Below are positions 43,605-52,180 of a stretch of 64,000 bases of DNA, in pieces. Positions within the stretch are counted from its first letter, which is position 1; the number at the start of each line of letters is the position of its first letter. Made by a program: the position numbers and the translations under genes. Below the pieces are notes generated by a model. The model was not told the origin of the DNA. It did not search any database and saw only the letters and a list, made by a program, of their open reading frames with translations. This DNA comes from Streptomyces phaeolivaceus (GTDB lineage: Bacteria > Actinomycetota > Actinomycetes > Streptomycetales > Streptomycetaceae): assembly GCF_009184865.1 (NCBI RefSeq), contig NZ_CP045096.1, positions 8,246,001 to 8,310,000 of the forward strand, written 5' to 3'.

Positions 43605-43651
43605 CGACCATCACCCTTTCGACGAGTTCCAGAACCGGCGGCCGTCGCGGC

Positions 43652-44080
43652 TCACGCGTCCTGCACGTAACCGGACGGGGTTTCCGAACGGGGCGCCGCG
43701 CTCAGGTACTTGCCGACCTGTTTGACCAGGGTGCCCATCTCGAAAGCCATCATTCCGACGTCCACCTCCTCCGAGGCGATCGCGGCGAGCCGCGCGCCCC
43801 GGCCCGCGGCGGTGACGAAGAGGAACGCCCGCTCCATCTGGATGACGGTCTGCTGGACCTCGCCGCCCTGGAAGTGGCGGGCCACACCCCGGGCCAGACT
43901 GTGCATGCCCGAGCCGACGGCGGACAGATGCTCCGCGTCGTCGAACCGGATGTCCTTCGACTTGCCGATGAGAAGGCCGTCCCCGGAGAGCACGATGGCG
44001 CAGTGGATCTCGGGTATGCGTTCCACGAGTCCGTCCAGCAGCCAGTCCAGTTGGGGACCGGGTCGTTCCTGCTCTGTCAT
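43652..44080 (-). CDS. cvnB: Roadblock/LC7 protein (CvnB), partial conservon
   Basis: This is a 142-residue single roadblock domain: LDWLLDGLVERIPEIHCAIVL, the VLSGDGLLIG strand, then VIQMERAFLFVTAAGRGARL. Such proteins regulate or scaffold small GTPases. ATG 44080 has GAGGAA about 10 bases upstream. A GTG at 44098 would overlap the preceding stop (GTGA) but has no ribosome site. It pairs with the GTPase gene just downstream. Confidence 0.85.
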   Translation of the reverse strand: MTEQERPGPQLDWLLDGLVERIPEIHCAIVLSGDGLLIGKSKDIRFDDAEHLSAVGSGMHSLARGVARHFQGGEVQQTVIQMERAFLFVTAAGRGARLAAIASEEVDVGMMAFEMGTLVKQVGKYLSAAPRSETPSGYVQDA

Positions 44081-44094
44081 GTCGTGCGTGTTCC

Positions 44095-44364
44095 TCACGG
44101 TTCGGTCGGCGCCGGGGGTGGCACCGGGTCGTCCGGTCCGGCGAGCCGGGCCCGCGTCGAGCCCCGCCGGATCGCCACCATGGCGCGGGCCAGGGTGTCC
44201 GGGCAGAGCGTGTCCTCCGCGTCGTCGTCCGCTCCCGGGGGCTCGGCCACGTCCTCGGGCGGCGCGGCCGGGGCGCTCCGGGGGCGCCGGGGCAGGCCCT
44301 GGGGGCCGCTCCGGGGGAGGGGTGCGGGGCCGCCGGTCTCGGTGCGGGGCGTGTCACCGCTCAT
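44095..44364 (-). CDS. Small proline-rich unknown protein preceding the partial conservon
   Basis: This is an 89-residue product, mostly Pro/Ala/Arg, with one ordered stretch TLARAMVAIRRGST. It has no recognisable domain. It is not a DUF742 protein although it occupies roughly that place in the gene order. The codon pattern is compatible with coding and its stop overlaps an alternative start of the roadblock gene. The start is uncertain (ATG 44364 has a weak ribosome site). Confidence 0.4.
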   Translation of the reverse strand: MSGDTPRTETGGPAPLPRSGPQGLPRRPRSAPAAPPEDVAEPPGADDDAEDTLCPDTLARAMVAIRRGSTRARLAGPDDPVPPPAPTEP

Positions 44365-45127
44365 CCGGGCCACCGAGTCGCATCGCGCGTGGGGCCGATG
44401 CGGGGGAGGGTGCCTGGCATCTGATTCCTCGTACGACAGTGAACATCCGTTGGCGGTGGGGACACGGTGAGCGTCCGGCGTCCCCTGTGCTCCGGCTCGA
44501 CACACCGTCGGCGAATGTCAGCGGGCCGACGGAACGCTATCAGGACCCGAGGCCCGCCGTCAGCACCCGCCCGATCCCAACTTGGCACCGCGCCACAGCA
44601 ATTGGCGGGGCTCCGGGGACGGTCCGCGCCGGTGGGGGACGATGTGACGGAGCGGAACATTACGGAGGGTCACGGAAAGCTGACTTGTCGACACGGCAGC
44701 CCCTCGGGAAGGGCACGGTCCGGCCACATCCGGCTCCCGGAGGTATGGCCGGAAATCTATGGCAGCCTGCTCAAACCTGCGCGCGGGGCGCGGCAGTTTG
44801 GTATTTGGCGGTGCACAGCGGGGAGGGAAGGGGGTTCGCGCCAGGGGTGCCTGGTGGTCCGGTCGGGCGCTGCCCGTTTCCGGGGCGAGGGAGTCGTACA
44901 AGTTCGACTCGGAAAGTATCAGAATGTGGATATCGTCATACTCGTATCCCACATTCACGCTCAAGTTTCAACCGCCTATGTTTCGGCCAAACCCCTTAAA
45001 CGATCTTGGCGTAAGAGGTTGATTTGTAGACCATGTTGAGCGTCGGTCAGACTCCCAACCAGAACACGACCGACGCACAGCCACCGCGTCTCCCCCGGGC
45101 GCGGGATAACGCCTAGAAGGGCTTGGC
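44365..45127. other. Long intergenic region upstream of the acyl-CoA dehydrogenase
   Basis: This is a 763-base gap. The first 500 bases are GC-rich with no credible gene on either strand. From about 44890 to 45060 the sequence becomes AT-rich for this genome (GGATATCGTCATACTCG, AAACCCCTTAAACGATC), typical of a regulated promoter zone for the gene at 45128. No clear promoter boxes, terminator or repeat were identified. Confidence 0.5.
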
Positions 45128-46375
45128 GTGGAACACGTCTTCACAACCCAGGATCATGAGGATCTGCGGCAGCGCGTACGCGAGTTCGCCGAGCGAGTGG
45201 TGCGGCCTCTGATACCCGAGATGGAGGCCTCCCGTACGGCTTTGGTGGGGCTCTCCCGGCTGATCGCCAGGCAGGGCTGGATCGGCGCCACGATCGACCC
45301 GGCCTACGGCGGCATGGGCGCGGGCCATCTGGCCAAGACCGTCATCATCGAGGAACTGTCCAGGGTGAGCGGCGCGATGGGGGCCATGGTGCAGGCCTCC
45401 CAACTCGGCGTCGCCAAGATCGTCCACTTCGGCGACGACAGCCAGAAGAACCAGTGGCTGCCGAGGATCGCCGCGGGAGAGGTGCTGCCGACGATCGCTG
45501 TCACCGAGCCGGGGTCGGGGGGCCACGTGGCCGGCATGGAGAGCAGCGCGGTACGGGACGGCGACGACTACATCCTCAACGGCCGCAAGGTCTTCGTCGG
45601 CAACAGCCATGTGGGCGATGTGCACGGTGTCGTGGTCCGCACCGGGCCCGGTTCCAAGGGCATGACGGCCTTCCTCGTCGAGTCCGACCGCCCCGGGTTC
45701 TCCCTCGCCGAACAGGTGCCCTCCATGGGCCTGCACGGCTTCAGCTTCGGCGAACTCATCTTCGACGACTGCCGGGTCCCGGCCGCCAACCGCCTCGGCG
45801 AGGAGGGCGAGGGGCTGGCCATCGCCTACTCCTCGTCGGTGCTCTACGGCCGCCTCAACCTCACCGCGGTGTCCCTGGGCATCCACCAGGCGGTGTTCGA
45901 GGAGACCGCCCGGTACTGCGGCGAGACCCAGCGCTACGGACGGCCGCTCGGGCATCTGCCCAACATCAAGATCGAGCTGGGCCGGATGCTGCAACGCCTC
46001 ACCCTCGCCCGGCAGAGCGCCTATCTCGCCGCCCATCTGCTGGACCAGGGGCGGCCCTGCGACGTCGAGCTGATGTCCGCGAAGCTCTTCAACGTCGAGT
46101 CGTCCATCGAGTCGGCCCAGGCGTCCGTCAAGATGCACGCGGCCTGCGGCCTGTTCACCGACCGCCCGGTCGAGCGCTATCTGCGCGACGCCTTCCACAT
46201 CTACGCCCCCGCCGGCACCTCGGACATCCAGGGCCTCAGGCTGGGCGAGTTCGCACTCGGCGAGAACAAGGGCCAGTGGTCCGAACGCCTCGCCGACCTG
46301 GTCCGCACCCCGCAGGTCGAGCAGCGGGAGCAGGAACCCGAGCCGGAGCCCATCCCGGTCGGGGAACTGGTCTAG
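45128..46375 (+). CDS. Acyl-CoA dehydrogenase-like flavoprotein without the usual catalytic Glu
   Basis: This is a 415-residue protein with the full acyl-CoA dehydrogenase fold: N-terminal helices (REFAERVVRPLIPEME), FAD/substrate loop IAVTEPGSGGHVAG near 128-141, beta domain NGRKVFVGNSHVGD, and FAD-binding ERYLRDAFHIYAPAGTSDIQ. In typical enzymes the last region reads YEGT, with Glu as the catalytic base. Here it reads YAPAGT, so the Glu is missing. It may use another base or catalyse a different oxidation, as in antibiotic-pathway homologues. The GTG start follows AGAAGGG. It stands alone between two conservons. Confidence 0.85.
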   Translation: MEHVFTTQDHEDLRQRVREFAERVVRPLIPEMEASRTALVGLSRLIARQGWIGATIDPAYGGMGAGHLAKTVIIEELSRVSGAMGAMVQASQLGVAKIVHFGDDSQKNQWLPRIAAGEVLPTIAVTEPGSGGHVAGMESSAVRDGDDYILNGRKVFVGNSHVGDVHGVVVRTGPGSKGMTAFLVESDRPGFSLAEQVPSMGLHGFSFGELIFDDCRVPAANRLGEEGEGLAIAYSSSVLYGRLNLTAVSLGIHQAVFEETARYCGETQRYGRPLGHLPNIKIELGRMLQRLTLARQSAYLAAHLLDQGRPCDVELMSAKLFNVESSIESAQASVKMHAACGLFTDRPVERYLRDAFHIYAPAGTSDIQGLRLGEFALGENKGQWSERLADLVRTPQVEQREQEPEPEPIPVGELV

Positions 46376-46393
46376 GCGCCGTCGGCGGAGCGT

Positions 46394-46419
46394 CGCCGGG
46401 GCTTGGAGGAGCCCCGGCG
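46394..46419. terminator. Bidirectional terminator hairpin
   Basis: The arms CGCCGGGGCT (46394-46403) and AGCCCCGGCG (46410-46419) are perfect, with a 6-base loop. The hairpin lies between the convergent acyl-CoA dehydrogenase and GAF genes. Confidence 0.8.
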
Positions 46420-46440
46420 GACCGGCGGCGCCCGGTCCGC

Positions 46441-47025
46441 TCAGCGGCCGGAGGCGATGGCGTGGATCTGGTCGGACATCTCCTGCGCCATGTGCTTGAT
46501 GATCTCCAGCCGCTGCCGCCCCCAGGTACGGGAGTCGGTGTCCACGACACAGATCGTGCCCAGATTGATCCCGGCCAGCGTGTCCACCAGCGGCGCGCCC
46601 ATGTAGGAGCGGATACCGATCTCGTCCACGACCGGGTTGCCCGCGAACCGCGGGTAGTCGCAGACGTCGTCGAGCACCAGCGCCGCGGTCCGCTTGACGG
46701 TGTGCGGGCAGAAGCCGTGGTCGAGCCGCATCTCCCGGCTCATCGAGGACTCGGCCAGCTGCCCCGTCGAGATGTTCACCGGCCCGGCGTCCGGGGTGTA
46801 GAGCCCGGCGAAGAACTGCCGCCTGTCGTCCACGAAGTTGACCATCGCGTACGGCGCGTCCAGCTCCAGCGCCAGCCGGCGCGCGAACGCGTCGAACTCG
46901 GGCCGGGGGATGTCGGCGAGCCCCAACTGAGCCAGCCTCGCGCCGCGTTGCGGGCCGACCGGATCCTCGGGGGTGAGGAGCAGACGGTCGAGCGGTGGCT
47001 CGTAGGAGGAATAGGGGCTGTTCAT
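46441..47025 (-). CDS. GAF-domain sensor protein of the conservon operon
   Basis: This 194-residue protein consists of one GAF domain (about 45-190): APYAMVNFVDDRRQFFAG, GFCPHTV, LVLDDVCDYPRFAGNPVV and MGAPLVDTLAGINLGTICVVD. GAF domains sense small molecules or redox state. It is the last gene of the five-gene conservon running from 50257 to 46441, 37 bases after the GTPase, and probably feeds a signal into that complex. Confidence 0.88.
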   Translation of the reverse strand: MNSPYSSYEPPLDRLLLTPEDPVGPQRGARLAQLGLADIPRPEFDAFARRLALELDAPYAMVNFVDDRRQFFAGLYTPDAGPVNISTGQLAESSMSREMRLDHGFCPHTVKRTAALVLDDVCDYPRFAGNPVVDEIGIRSYMGAPLVDTLAGINLGTICVVDTDSRTWGRQRLEIIKHMAQEMSDQIHAIASGR

Positions 47026-47062
47026 CGGAACTCCGTTCCAGTTCGGCCGGGTTGAGTAGGGA

Positions 47063-47665
47063 TCAACGGAGCACGGGCGGCTGGTGCGTCGCCACGCCGG
47101 GTGTCATGTCGAGCAGATGCCGCACGAGTTCGACGAGCACGCCCGTACCGGAGCTGCAGTGCCGGGCGTCGCAGAACACGATCGGCGCGTGGGACTTCAG
47201 GCCGATCGCGTCCCGTACCTCCTCGACGGAGTACTGGTACGCGCCGTCGAACTCGTTCACGCCCACCACGAACGGGATGCCGCGCACCTCGAAGAAGTCC
47301 ACCGCGGGGAAGCACGCGTCGAGCCGCCGGGTGTCGGCGAGCACCACCGCGCCCAGCGCCCCGTCGGACAACTCGTCCCACATGAACCAGAATCGTTCCT
47401 GCCCGGGGGTGCCGAACAGATACAGCACATGGTCCGAGCCGAGGGTGATCCGGCCGAAGTCCAGGGCCACGGTGGTGGTGGACTTCTCCTCGATCCCGGC
47501 GAGGCTGTCCGTACCGGCGCTGGCCGTGGTGATGACCTCCTCGGTACTCAGCGGCGCGATCTCGCTGACCGCTCCGACGAAGGTCGTCTTGCCCACCCCG
47601 AACCCTCCCGCCACCAGGATCTTCAGGGCGGTCGGGAAGGGGTCAGAGCCGTGCGCGTAGGCCAT
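47063..47665 (-). CDS. cvnD: Conservon GTPase
   Basis: This is a 200-residue CvnD-type GTPase: P-loop GGFGVGKTTFVGAVSE, ALDFGRITLG, LFGTPGQERFWFMWDE, and base motif GVNEFDG. It overlaps the DUF742 gene by 23 bases, so the two are coupled. It should cycle GTP at the membrane in a complex with the CvnA-B-C products of the same operon. It is closely similar to the partial-conservon GTPase at 43005, which suggests duplication. Confidence 0.92.
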   Translation of the reverse strand: MAYAHGSDPFPTALKILVAGGFGVGKTTFVGAVSEIAPLSTEEVITTASAGTDSLAGIEEKSTTTVALDFGRITLGSDHVLYLFGTPGQERFWFMWDELSDGALGAVVLADTRRLDACFPAVDFFEVRGIPFVVGVNEFDGAYQYSVEEVRDAIGLKSHAPIVFCDARHCSSGTGVLVELVRHLLDMTPGVATHQPPVLR

Positions 47666-48011
47666 CGAGCACCGCCTCCAAAACTTCTCGGTTGGCGGCG
47701 GAGGCCGCCTCCACGGCACGGGGCGCCCGTGCGGTGAGCGCCTCGTGCTGCACTAGGTCGGACAACAGGACTTTGGTGACGGCGATCGGGAGGTTCATCC
47801 GCGCGGACACCTCGACCACCGGCACCGGCCTGACACACAGGCCGAGCACCAGGTCGTGGTCCGGGCCGAGGTCGCCGATCGGCCGGACGCCGGTGGCCAT
47901 CACCAGGGTGAGCAGATCGAACGACGTCGAGGGCCGAGTGCGCCCGTTGCTGACGGTGAACGGCCGGACTAAGCGTCCGGCCTCCTCGTCCAGGAACAGC
48001 TCGTCCGTCAT
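47643..48011 (-). CDS. cvnC: DUF742 protein of the conservon
   Basis: This is a 122-residue protein with the DUF742 signature: RLVRPFTVSNGRTRPS, then a winged-helix-like part VVEVSARMNLPIAVTKVLLSDLV and the ending VLEAVLDGLRARL. DUF742 proteins occur only in conservons and are thought to mediate complex assembly or DNA/protein contact. ATG 48011 lies 7 bases beyond the stop of the roadblock gene. Confidence 0.92.
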   Translation of the reverse strand: MTDELFLDEEAGRLVRPFTVSNGRTRPSTSFDLLTLVMATGVRPIGDLGPDHDLVLGLCVRPVPVVEVSARMNLPIAVTKVLLSDLVQHEALTARAPRAVEAASAANREVLEAVLDGLRARL

Positions 48012-48018
48012 CGCGTCG

Positions 48019-48453
48019 TCACATCCCCGCGCTGGACGGCGCGTTGGGGCGGCGGGCCGGTGTGGCGAGGAACGGCTGCACGGCCCGGATGAGCATGCCC
48101 ATCTCGTAGCCGAGCGTCTCGGTGTGGGTCGTCGCGTCCGCGGTGACCGCCAGCACGGCGCCATGGCCCGCGGAGGCCACGATGAGGATGCCGTTGTGGA
48201 GTTCCACGATGACCTGGCGGACGGTGCCGCCGTTGCCCAGCACCCTGTCGTGGCCGAAGGACCGGCCCAGGGAGTTGAGCCCGGAGGATATCGCCGCCAG
48301 CCGGTCGGCGTCGTCGGCGCTCAGATCCACATGTGCCTTGCTCAAGCCGTCGGACGAGAGCAACAGGACCTGGCGGGTACCGGGTACGGTCTTCTTGAGG
48401 TTCTCCAGCAGCCAGTCGATGTTCTGTCCGGTGGGGTGGCTATCGCTCACCAT
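48019..48453 (-). CDS. cvnB: Roadblock/LC7 protein of the conservon
   Basis: This is a 144-residue roadblock domain: IDWLLENLKKTVPGTRQVLLLS, SSDGLSKAHVDLSADDADRLA, and VIVELHNGILIVASAGHGAVL. It overlaps the kinase gene by 14 bases. It should bridge the sensor kinase and GTPase. Confidence 0.92.
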   Translation of the reverse strand: MVSDSHPTGQNIDWLLENLKKTVPGTRQVLLLSSDGLSKAHVDLSADDADRLAAISSGLNSLGRSFGHDRVLGNGGTVRQVIVELHNGILIVASAGHGAVLAVTADATTHTETLGYEMGMLIRAVQPFLATPARRPNAPSSAGM

Positions 48454-50257
48454 GGTGGGGTTCTTCTCCTTGCGGTCGGTGCGTGGCCCAGCGCGGGTCG
48501 TCGACGGGGATCGCGTCGGAGGTCGCGCCGGCGAGACCGAAGCCTCGATTGATTCCGGCCAGGAGGCCGGGGCTGAAGTTCAGTTCCTGCTCATGGGCCT
48601 CGGGGCGCGGGGCGGGTGCCTGCCGCAGCTCGGGGGCCAGGTGTTCCATCGCGCGGCGCTTCGGCAGCGTGGGCCTGGCGGGCCCACCGGACCCACCCGA
48701 CCCGTGCGGGGCGGCCGTCGGACGCTCGTAGCCCGAGGGCCGGTACTCGGACCGTACGTCGGAGACGGGCCGCGCCCGCTCGTGCCGGGCGGCCGACGGG
48801 GGCGGCACCGGGGCGGCCGACCGCTGCGGCAGTCCCGCCGGGGAACCGGACGGCGGACCGGCGTGGGACGGGACGGACGGCCGGGGACCCGGGTGCGCGG
48901 GCGGCGACGGTACGGCGGCCGGGGGAGCCGCGTGGGACGGGCCCTGCCAGGAGGGCGCGGGGGCCTGCGCCTGCTGGGGCGGGGCCGGCCGTACCTGGAC
49001 CGGCGCCTGTACGGGGCCCTGCCCCTCCTCCTCGCCCAGCAGCCCCTGCGGGAGCACCAGGATCGCCTGGACACCGCCGTAGATGTTGCCCTGGAGCTGG
49101 ACCGCGATGCCGTGCCTGCGGGCCAGGGAGGAGACCACGAACAGACCGATCCGGCCGTCGGCGAGGAGCTTGGCGACGTCGATGCGGGCCGGGTCGGCGA
49201 GCAGGGTGTTGATCCGGGCCTGGTCCTCCTGGGGGATGCCCAGGCCGCGGTCCTCGACCTCGATGGCGATGCCGGCGGTCACCCGGCGGGAGCGCAGCAG
49301 GATCTGGGTGTCCGGGTGGGAGAACATGGTGGCGTTCTCGACCAGTTCGGCCAGCAGGTGGATGACGTCGGCGACCGCGTGGCCGCGCAGTGTGCCCTCG
49401 ATGGGCGGCACCAGCTTGACGCGGGAGTACTGCTCGACCTCGGCGATGGAGGACCGCAGCACCTCGGTCAGCGTCACGGGGTTGGTCCACTGGCGACGGG
49501 AGACCGCGCCGCCCAGCACCGCGAGGTTCTCGGCGTGCCGGCGTATTCGGGTGGCCAGGTGGTCGATGCCGAAGATGCGCCGGAGCAGGTCCGGGTCCTC
49601 GACCTGGTTCTCCAGATCGTCCAGTTCACGGATGGTGCGGTGGACGAGCGACTGCAGCCGGCGGGCCAGGTTGACGAAGACCTCGACCTTGTCGCTGTTG
49701 TCGTCCGAGGCGGACTGGAAGTAGCTCGCCGCCCAGACGAGCGCCTCCCGGGCCCGGTGCTGGGCCTCGGTGACGTCGTACTCCAGCTTCTGGTACGGGT
49801 CCTCGCCGCGCGACGCCTGGTACGCGAAGCCGCGGGAGAGCAGCTGCTCGCCGCGCTTGAGGCGGGTCAGGTCCTCGTCGAGCGCCCAGTTGCCGGTGGT
49901 GATGGCCTGCCGCAGCGACTCGGCGCGCTTCGCGTCGGACCTGGCGCGCTTCCTGGCCGCCGCCACGGCCACGGCCAGACAGCCGCAGCCGAGGACCGCG
50001 CCACCCGCCAGCACACCCCAGGTGGCGGCGTCGGCGGTGCCCTCCTGCAGCCGCAGGACGGTGCCCGTGACGGCGGTGGATATTCCGGCCATGACCGCGG
50101 CGGGCAGCACGGCGAGCCGCGTCAACCGGGGCTGGGGCGAGGACGAGTGCGCGGAATCCGATGCCCCGGTCTTTCCGTGCCGGTGACGGGACGGGGGAGT
50201 CGTCGTCTCCGGACGACCGTGTTCCGGGGTCGTCGCGAAGGGTGGGGGTTCAGGCAT
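48440..50257 (-). CDS. cvnA: Conservon sensor histidine kinase-like protein
   Basis: This is a 605-residue protein. Residues 45-100 include two hydrophobic segments (LAVLPAAVMAGISTAVTGTV and GVLAGGAVLGCGCLAVAVAA). A helical region with the likely phosphoacceptor part (ELDDLENQVEDPDLLRRIFG, then IDHLATRIRRHAENL) follows. The HATPase domain has LLAELVENATMFSHPD (N-box) and DRGLGIPQED. A proline-rich tail of about 180 residues ends the protein. It is the first gene of the conservon. No response regulator is nearby, as usual for these systems. Confidence 0.92.
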   Translation of the reverse strand: MPEPPPFATTPEHGRPETTTPPSRHRHGKTGASDSAHSSSPQPRLTRLAVLPAAVMAGISTAVTGTVLRLQEGTADAATWGVLAGGAVLGCGCLAVAVAAARKRARSDAKRAESLRQAITTGNWALDEDLTRLKRGEQLLSRGFAYQASRGEDPYQKLEYDVTEAQHRAREALVWAASYFQSASDDNSDKVEVFVNLARRLQSLVHRTIRELDDLENQVEDPDLLRRIFGIDHLATRIRRHAENLAVLGGAVSRRQWTNPVTLTEVLRSSIAEVEQYSRVKLVPPIEGTLRGHAVADVIHLLAELVENATMFSHPDTQILLRSRRVTAGIAIEVEDRGLGIPQEDQARINTLLADPARIDVAKLLADGRIGLFVVSSLARRHGIAVQLQGNIYGGVQAILVLPQGLLGEEEGQGPVQAPVQVRPAPPQQAQAPAPSWQGPSHAAPPAAVPSPPAHPGPRPSVPSHAGPPSGSPAGLPQRSAAPVPPPSAARHERARPVSDVRSEYRPSGYERPTAAPHGSGGSGGPARPTLPKRRAMEHLAPELRQAPAPRPEAHEQELNFSPGLLAGINRGFGLAGATSDAIPVDDPRWATHRPQGEEPHHGER

Positions 50258-50768
50258 CGGAGTCCTCTCGATCAGCCAGTACGCGACAGAGTAGCGAAGA
50301 ACGTCAACTATCTGACCAGCGGTCCTGGATGCTCAGGGGAGGTCTGTCACCTGAGGTGCCGTCAGCGGCGGCAAGGGTCCGCGACGCCTTTTTACCCTCT
50401 CTTCACGAGCCGTGCGGAAACAGTTCTTCACACCCCGGCCGCGGTGCCGCGCCATCTGTGAAAGAGGGAGCGCCGGGCGGCGGGTCACCTGCGGGTTCGG
50501 TCGCGCCGAGGGTCCGTTCCCGGTCGGGTGGTGTGTAAGGATCACGCCAATCCGTGGCGTTGTTGCCTCGTGTCAACTCCGGATGTGGCATGTGAAGTCG
50601 GGTGCGCGGTACGGCCGATCGCACATACCGTGCACGGCGTACTCCGGGAAAATTCACACCGGGGGTGCCCGAAAGTGCCCCGGGTCGACGGAGCGTCATG
50701 CTTTGACTAAGCTTTGGACTTCAACCGATGGGACGGGAGCGCCGATATGAGAGCCTGTTCGCCGGATG
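50258..50768. promoter_or_regulatory. Intergenic region upstream of the conservon
   Basis: This is a 511-base gap holding the promoter of the minus-strand conservon (50258 onwards) and the 3' side of the AraC gene. Stretches at 50280-50400 and 50640-50730 (CTTTGACTAAGCTTTGGACT) are AT-rich. No gene and no clear hairpin were found. Confidence 0.45.
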
Positions 50769-51725
50769 TCAGCGCGTGCTGTGCCGCATCTCCCGGGGGC
50801 TGACGCCGTAGCGTCGCCGGAAGGCCGTGCTGAGGGCGCTCGCGGAGGAGAAACCGGCGGAGTAGGCGAGATCCGTGATCGTCATGTGCTCGCACTCCGC
50901 GCACAGTAAGCGGTCCCGGACCAGCCGCAGCCGCTCCTCGCGGATCAGCTCACGGGGTGTCGTACCCGCCTGCTGCAGGGCCAGTTGGATCTGCCGCAGC
51001 GACCAGCCGAGGGCCCGCGCCACCGCCGTACCCGTGAGGTTCGGATCGGCCACGTGGTCGCGCACATAGCGGCGGACCATCGCCTCCACCTCCCCCAACT
51101 GCCCGGGGGCGTCCGGGCGGTCGTCGCCGGCGGTGAGCATGCACACCAGCTCCACGACCCGGTCGGAGACCGCGTTGAACTCCGGGTCGGTGAGGTGCTC
51201 CCGCTCCTCGTGCAGCCCGGTCAGCATCGAGCCGACGATCCGGCCGAGGCCCGCGGTGAGGTCCAGGCCGCTGGCCACCGGTGACCTGCTGTTGAGTCGG
51301 CCGTCCACCTCGCGGGCCGGGATGGTGAAGATGAACGCGTCGATGGCGTCGCTCTGCAGGCACTGGAAGGGCGAGGCGAAGGTGACCAGCGCGGCCGTGC
51401 CCGGGGTCAGCCGGGCCTCCCCGCCGTCCTGCCGCAGCACGATCTCCCCGCTCATCGGCAGCAGCAGCCGGTAGTCCTCGTCCGGGTCCTGGCGCACCTG
51501 ACGCATCGTGCGGGTGTACTCGATCTCGTCGGACCGGTACTTCACCAATTGATAGGTGTCGGTGCGCTGCCGGACGGTCGTGCCGCGGAAGTTCTCCGAC
51601 TGGGCGTACTTGAAGCCCATCCGGGACTGGTAGGAGCCGATCTGCTCGGTCCAGAAGTCGGCCCGCTCGCGCGGGGCCAGCTCCTCGGTGGTCAGCGCCT
51701 CGACGCTGTAACTTCCCGCGGGCAA
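50769..51725 (-). CDS. AraC-family regulator with in-frame TTA codon
   Basis: This 318-residue protein has an N-terminal AraC-binding-like cupin domain (GEIVLRQDGGEARLTPGTAA) and a C-terminal double helix-turn-helix (LTGTAVARALGWSLRQIQLA, then ITDLAYSAGFSSASALSTAF and YGVSPREMR). TTG 51723-51725 is the start because AGGAGGAG lies 5 bases upstream. Longer readings run through the intergenic repeat. Codon 273 (50907-50909) is TTA, inside the DNA-binding domain, so full-length product needs the bldA tRNA. It lies between two conservons and might control either. Confidence 0.9.
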   Translation of the reverse strand: MPAGSYSVEALTTEELAPRERADFWTEQIGSYQSRMGFKYAQSENFRGTTVRQRTDTYQLVKYRSDEIEYTRTMRQVRQDPDEDYRLLLPMSGEIVLRQDGGEARLTPGTAALVTFASPFQCLQSDAIDAFIFTIPAREVDGRLNSRSPVASGLDLTAGLGRIVGSMLTGLHEEREHLTDPEFNAVSDRVVELVCMLTAGDDRPDAPGQLGEVEAMVRRYVRDHVADPNLTGTAVARALGWSLRQIQLALQQAGTTPRELIREERLRLVRDRLLCAECEHMTITDLAYSAGFSSASALSTAFRRRYGVSPREMRHSTR

Positions 51726-52001
51726 CGCTGCTCCTCCTCTGTCCGGCCCCCGACGACGTCCTTGTGGTCTCTTACGGTCCCCGTCGGAGAAATCTTCAAC
51801 TTCAGCTTGATCAAAGATAGTTATCGCCCGGTCGAACCCGGAGGGCACCCTAGCGTGGCAAGCGGTTGCCCCGCCGCCGCGCCCACATGGCCGAATATGC
51901 CGGAGGAATCGCCCCGCTTGACTCACGCCCCTTGCGCCACTCATGCGCTCTGTGACAACTTCCCTGCGCGTCACGGAAAGTGCCCGAGCGGTCGCGCCGC
52001 T

Positions 52002-52097
52002 AGGGTCTGTCGTTCGGATCACGCCGTTTCCGGGCGGCAGTGCCTCATGACTGCCGGCAAGCCCCGCGGCCCGGGCGGGATCCGAACGACAGACCCT
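52002..52097. mobile_element. MITE-like element with perfect 19-bp terminal inverted repeats (short copy)
   Basis: AGGGTCTGTCGTTCGGATC at 52002-52020 is mirrored exactly at 52079-52097, giving a 96-base element with no coding capacity. It shares the repeat sequence, with one T/C difference, with the 254-base element at 61837. It lies in the 455-base gap between the AraC gene and the second complete conservon, 83 bases before the kinase start. The rest of the gap shows no gene. No target duplication is evident. Confidence 0.8.
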
Positions 52098-52180
52098 GGG
52101 CGTCGGGCGCTCCGTCAACTCCCTCGGGCGGGCCGGTCCGGTGGCGCACGGGGACTTGAGGACGTAAGGATTCGTACTTC

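Noticed and set aside
44095..44364. Small gene before the partial conservon considered as the missing DUF742 protein
   Set aside because: It lacks the LVRPY-type start and the VTKVL winged-helix part present in both true DUF742 proteins of this window.
44560..44964. A 134-residue minus-strand open frame in the gap before the acyl-CoA dehydrogenase
   Set aside because: It has no ribosome site, no domain and low-complexity Pro/Arg content, and it runs through the AT-rich promoter zone. It looks like chance open frame in GC-rich DNA.
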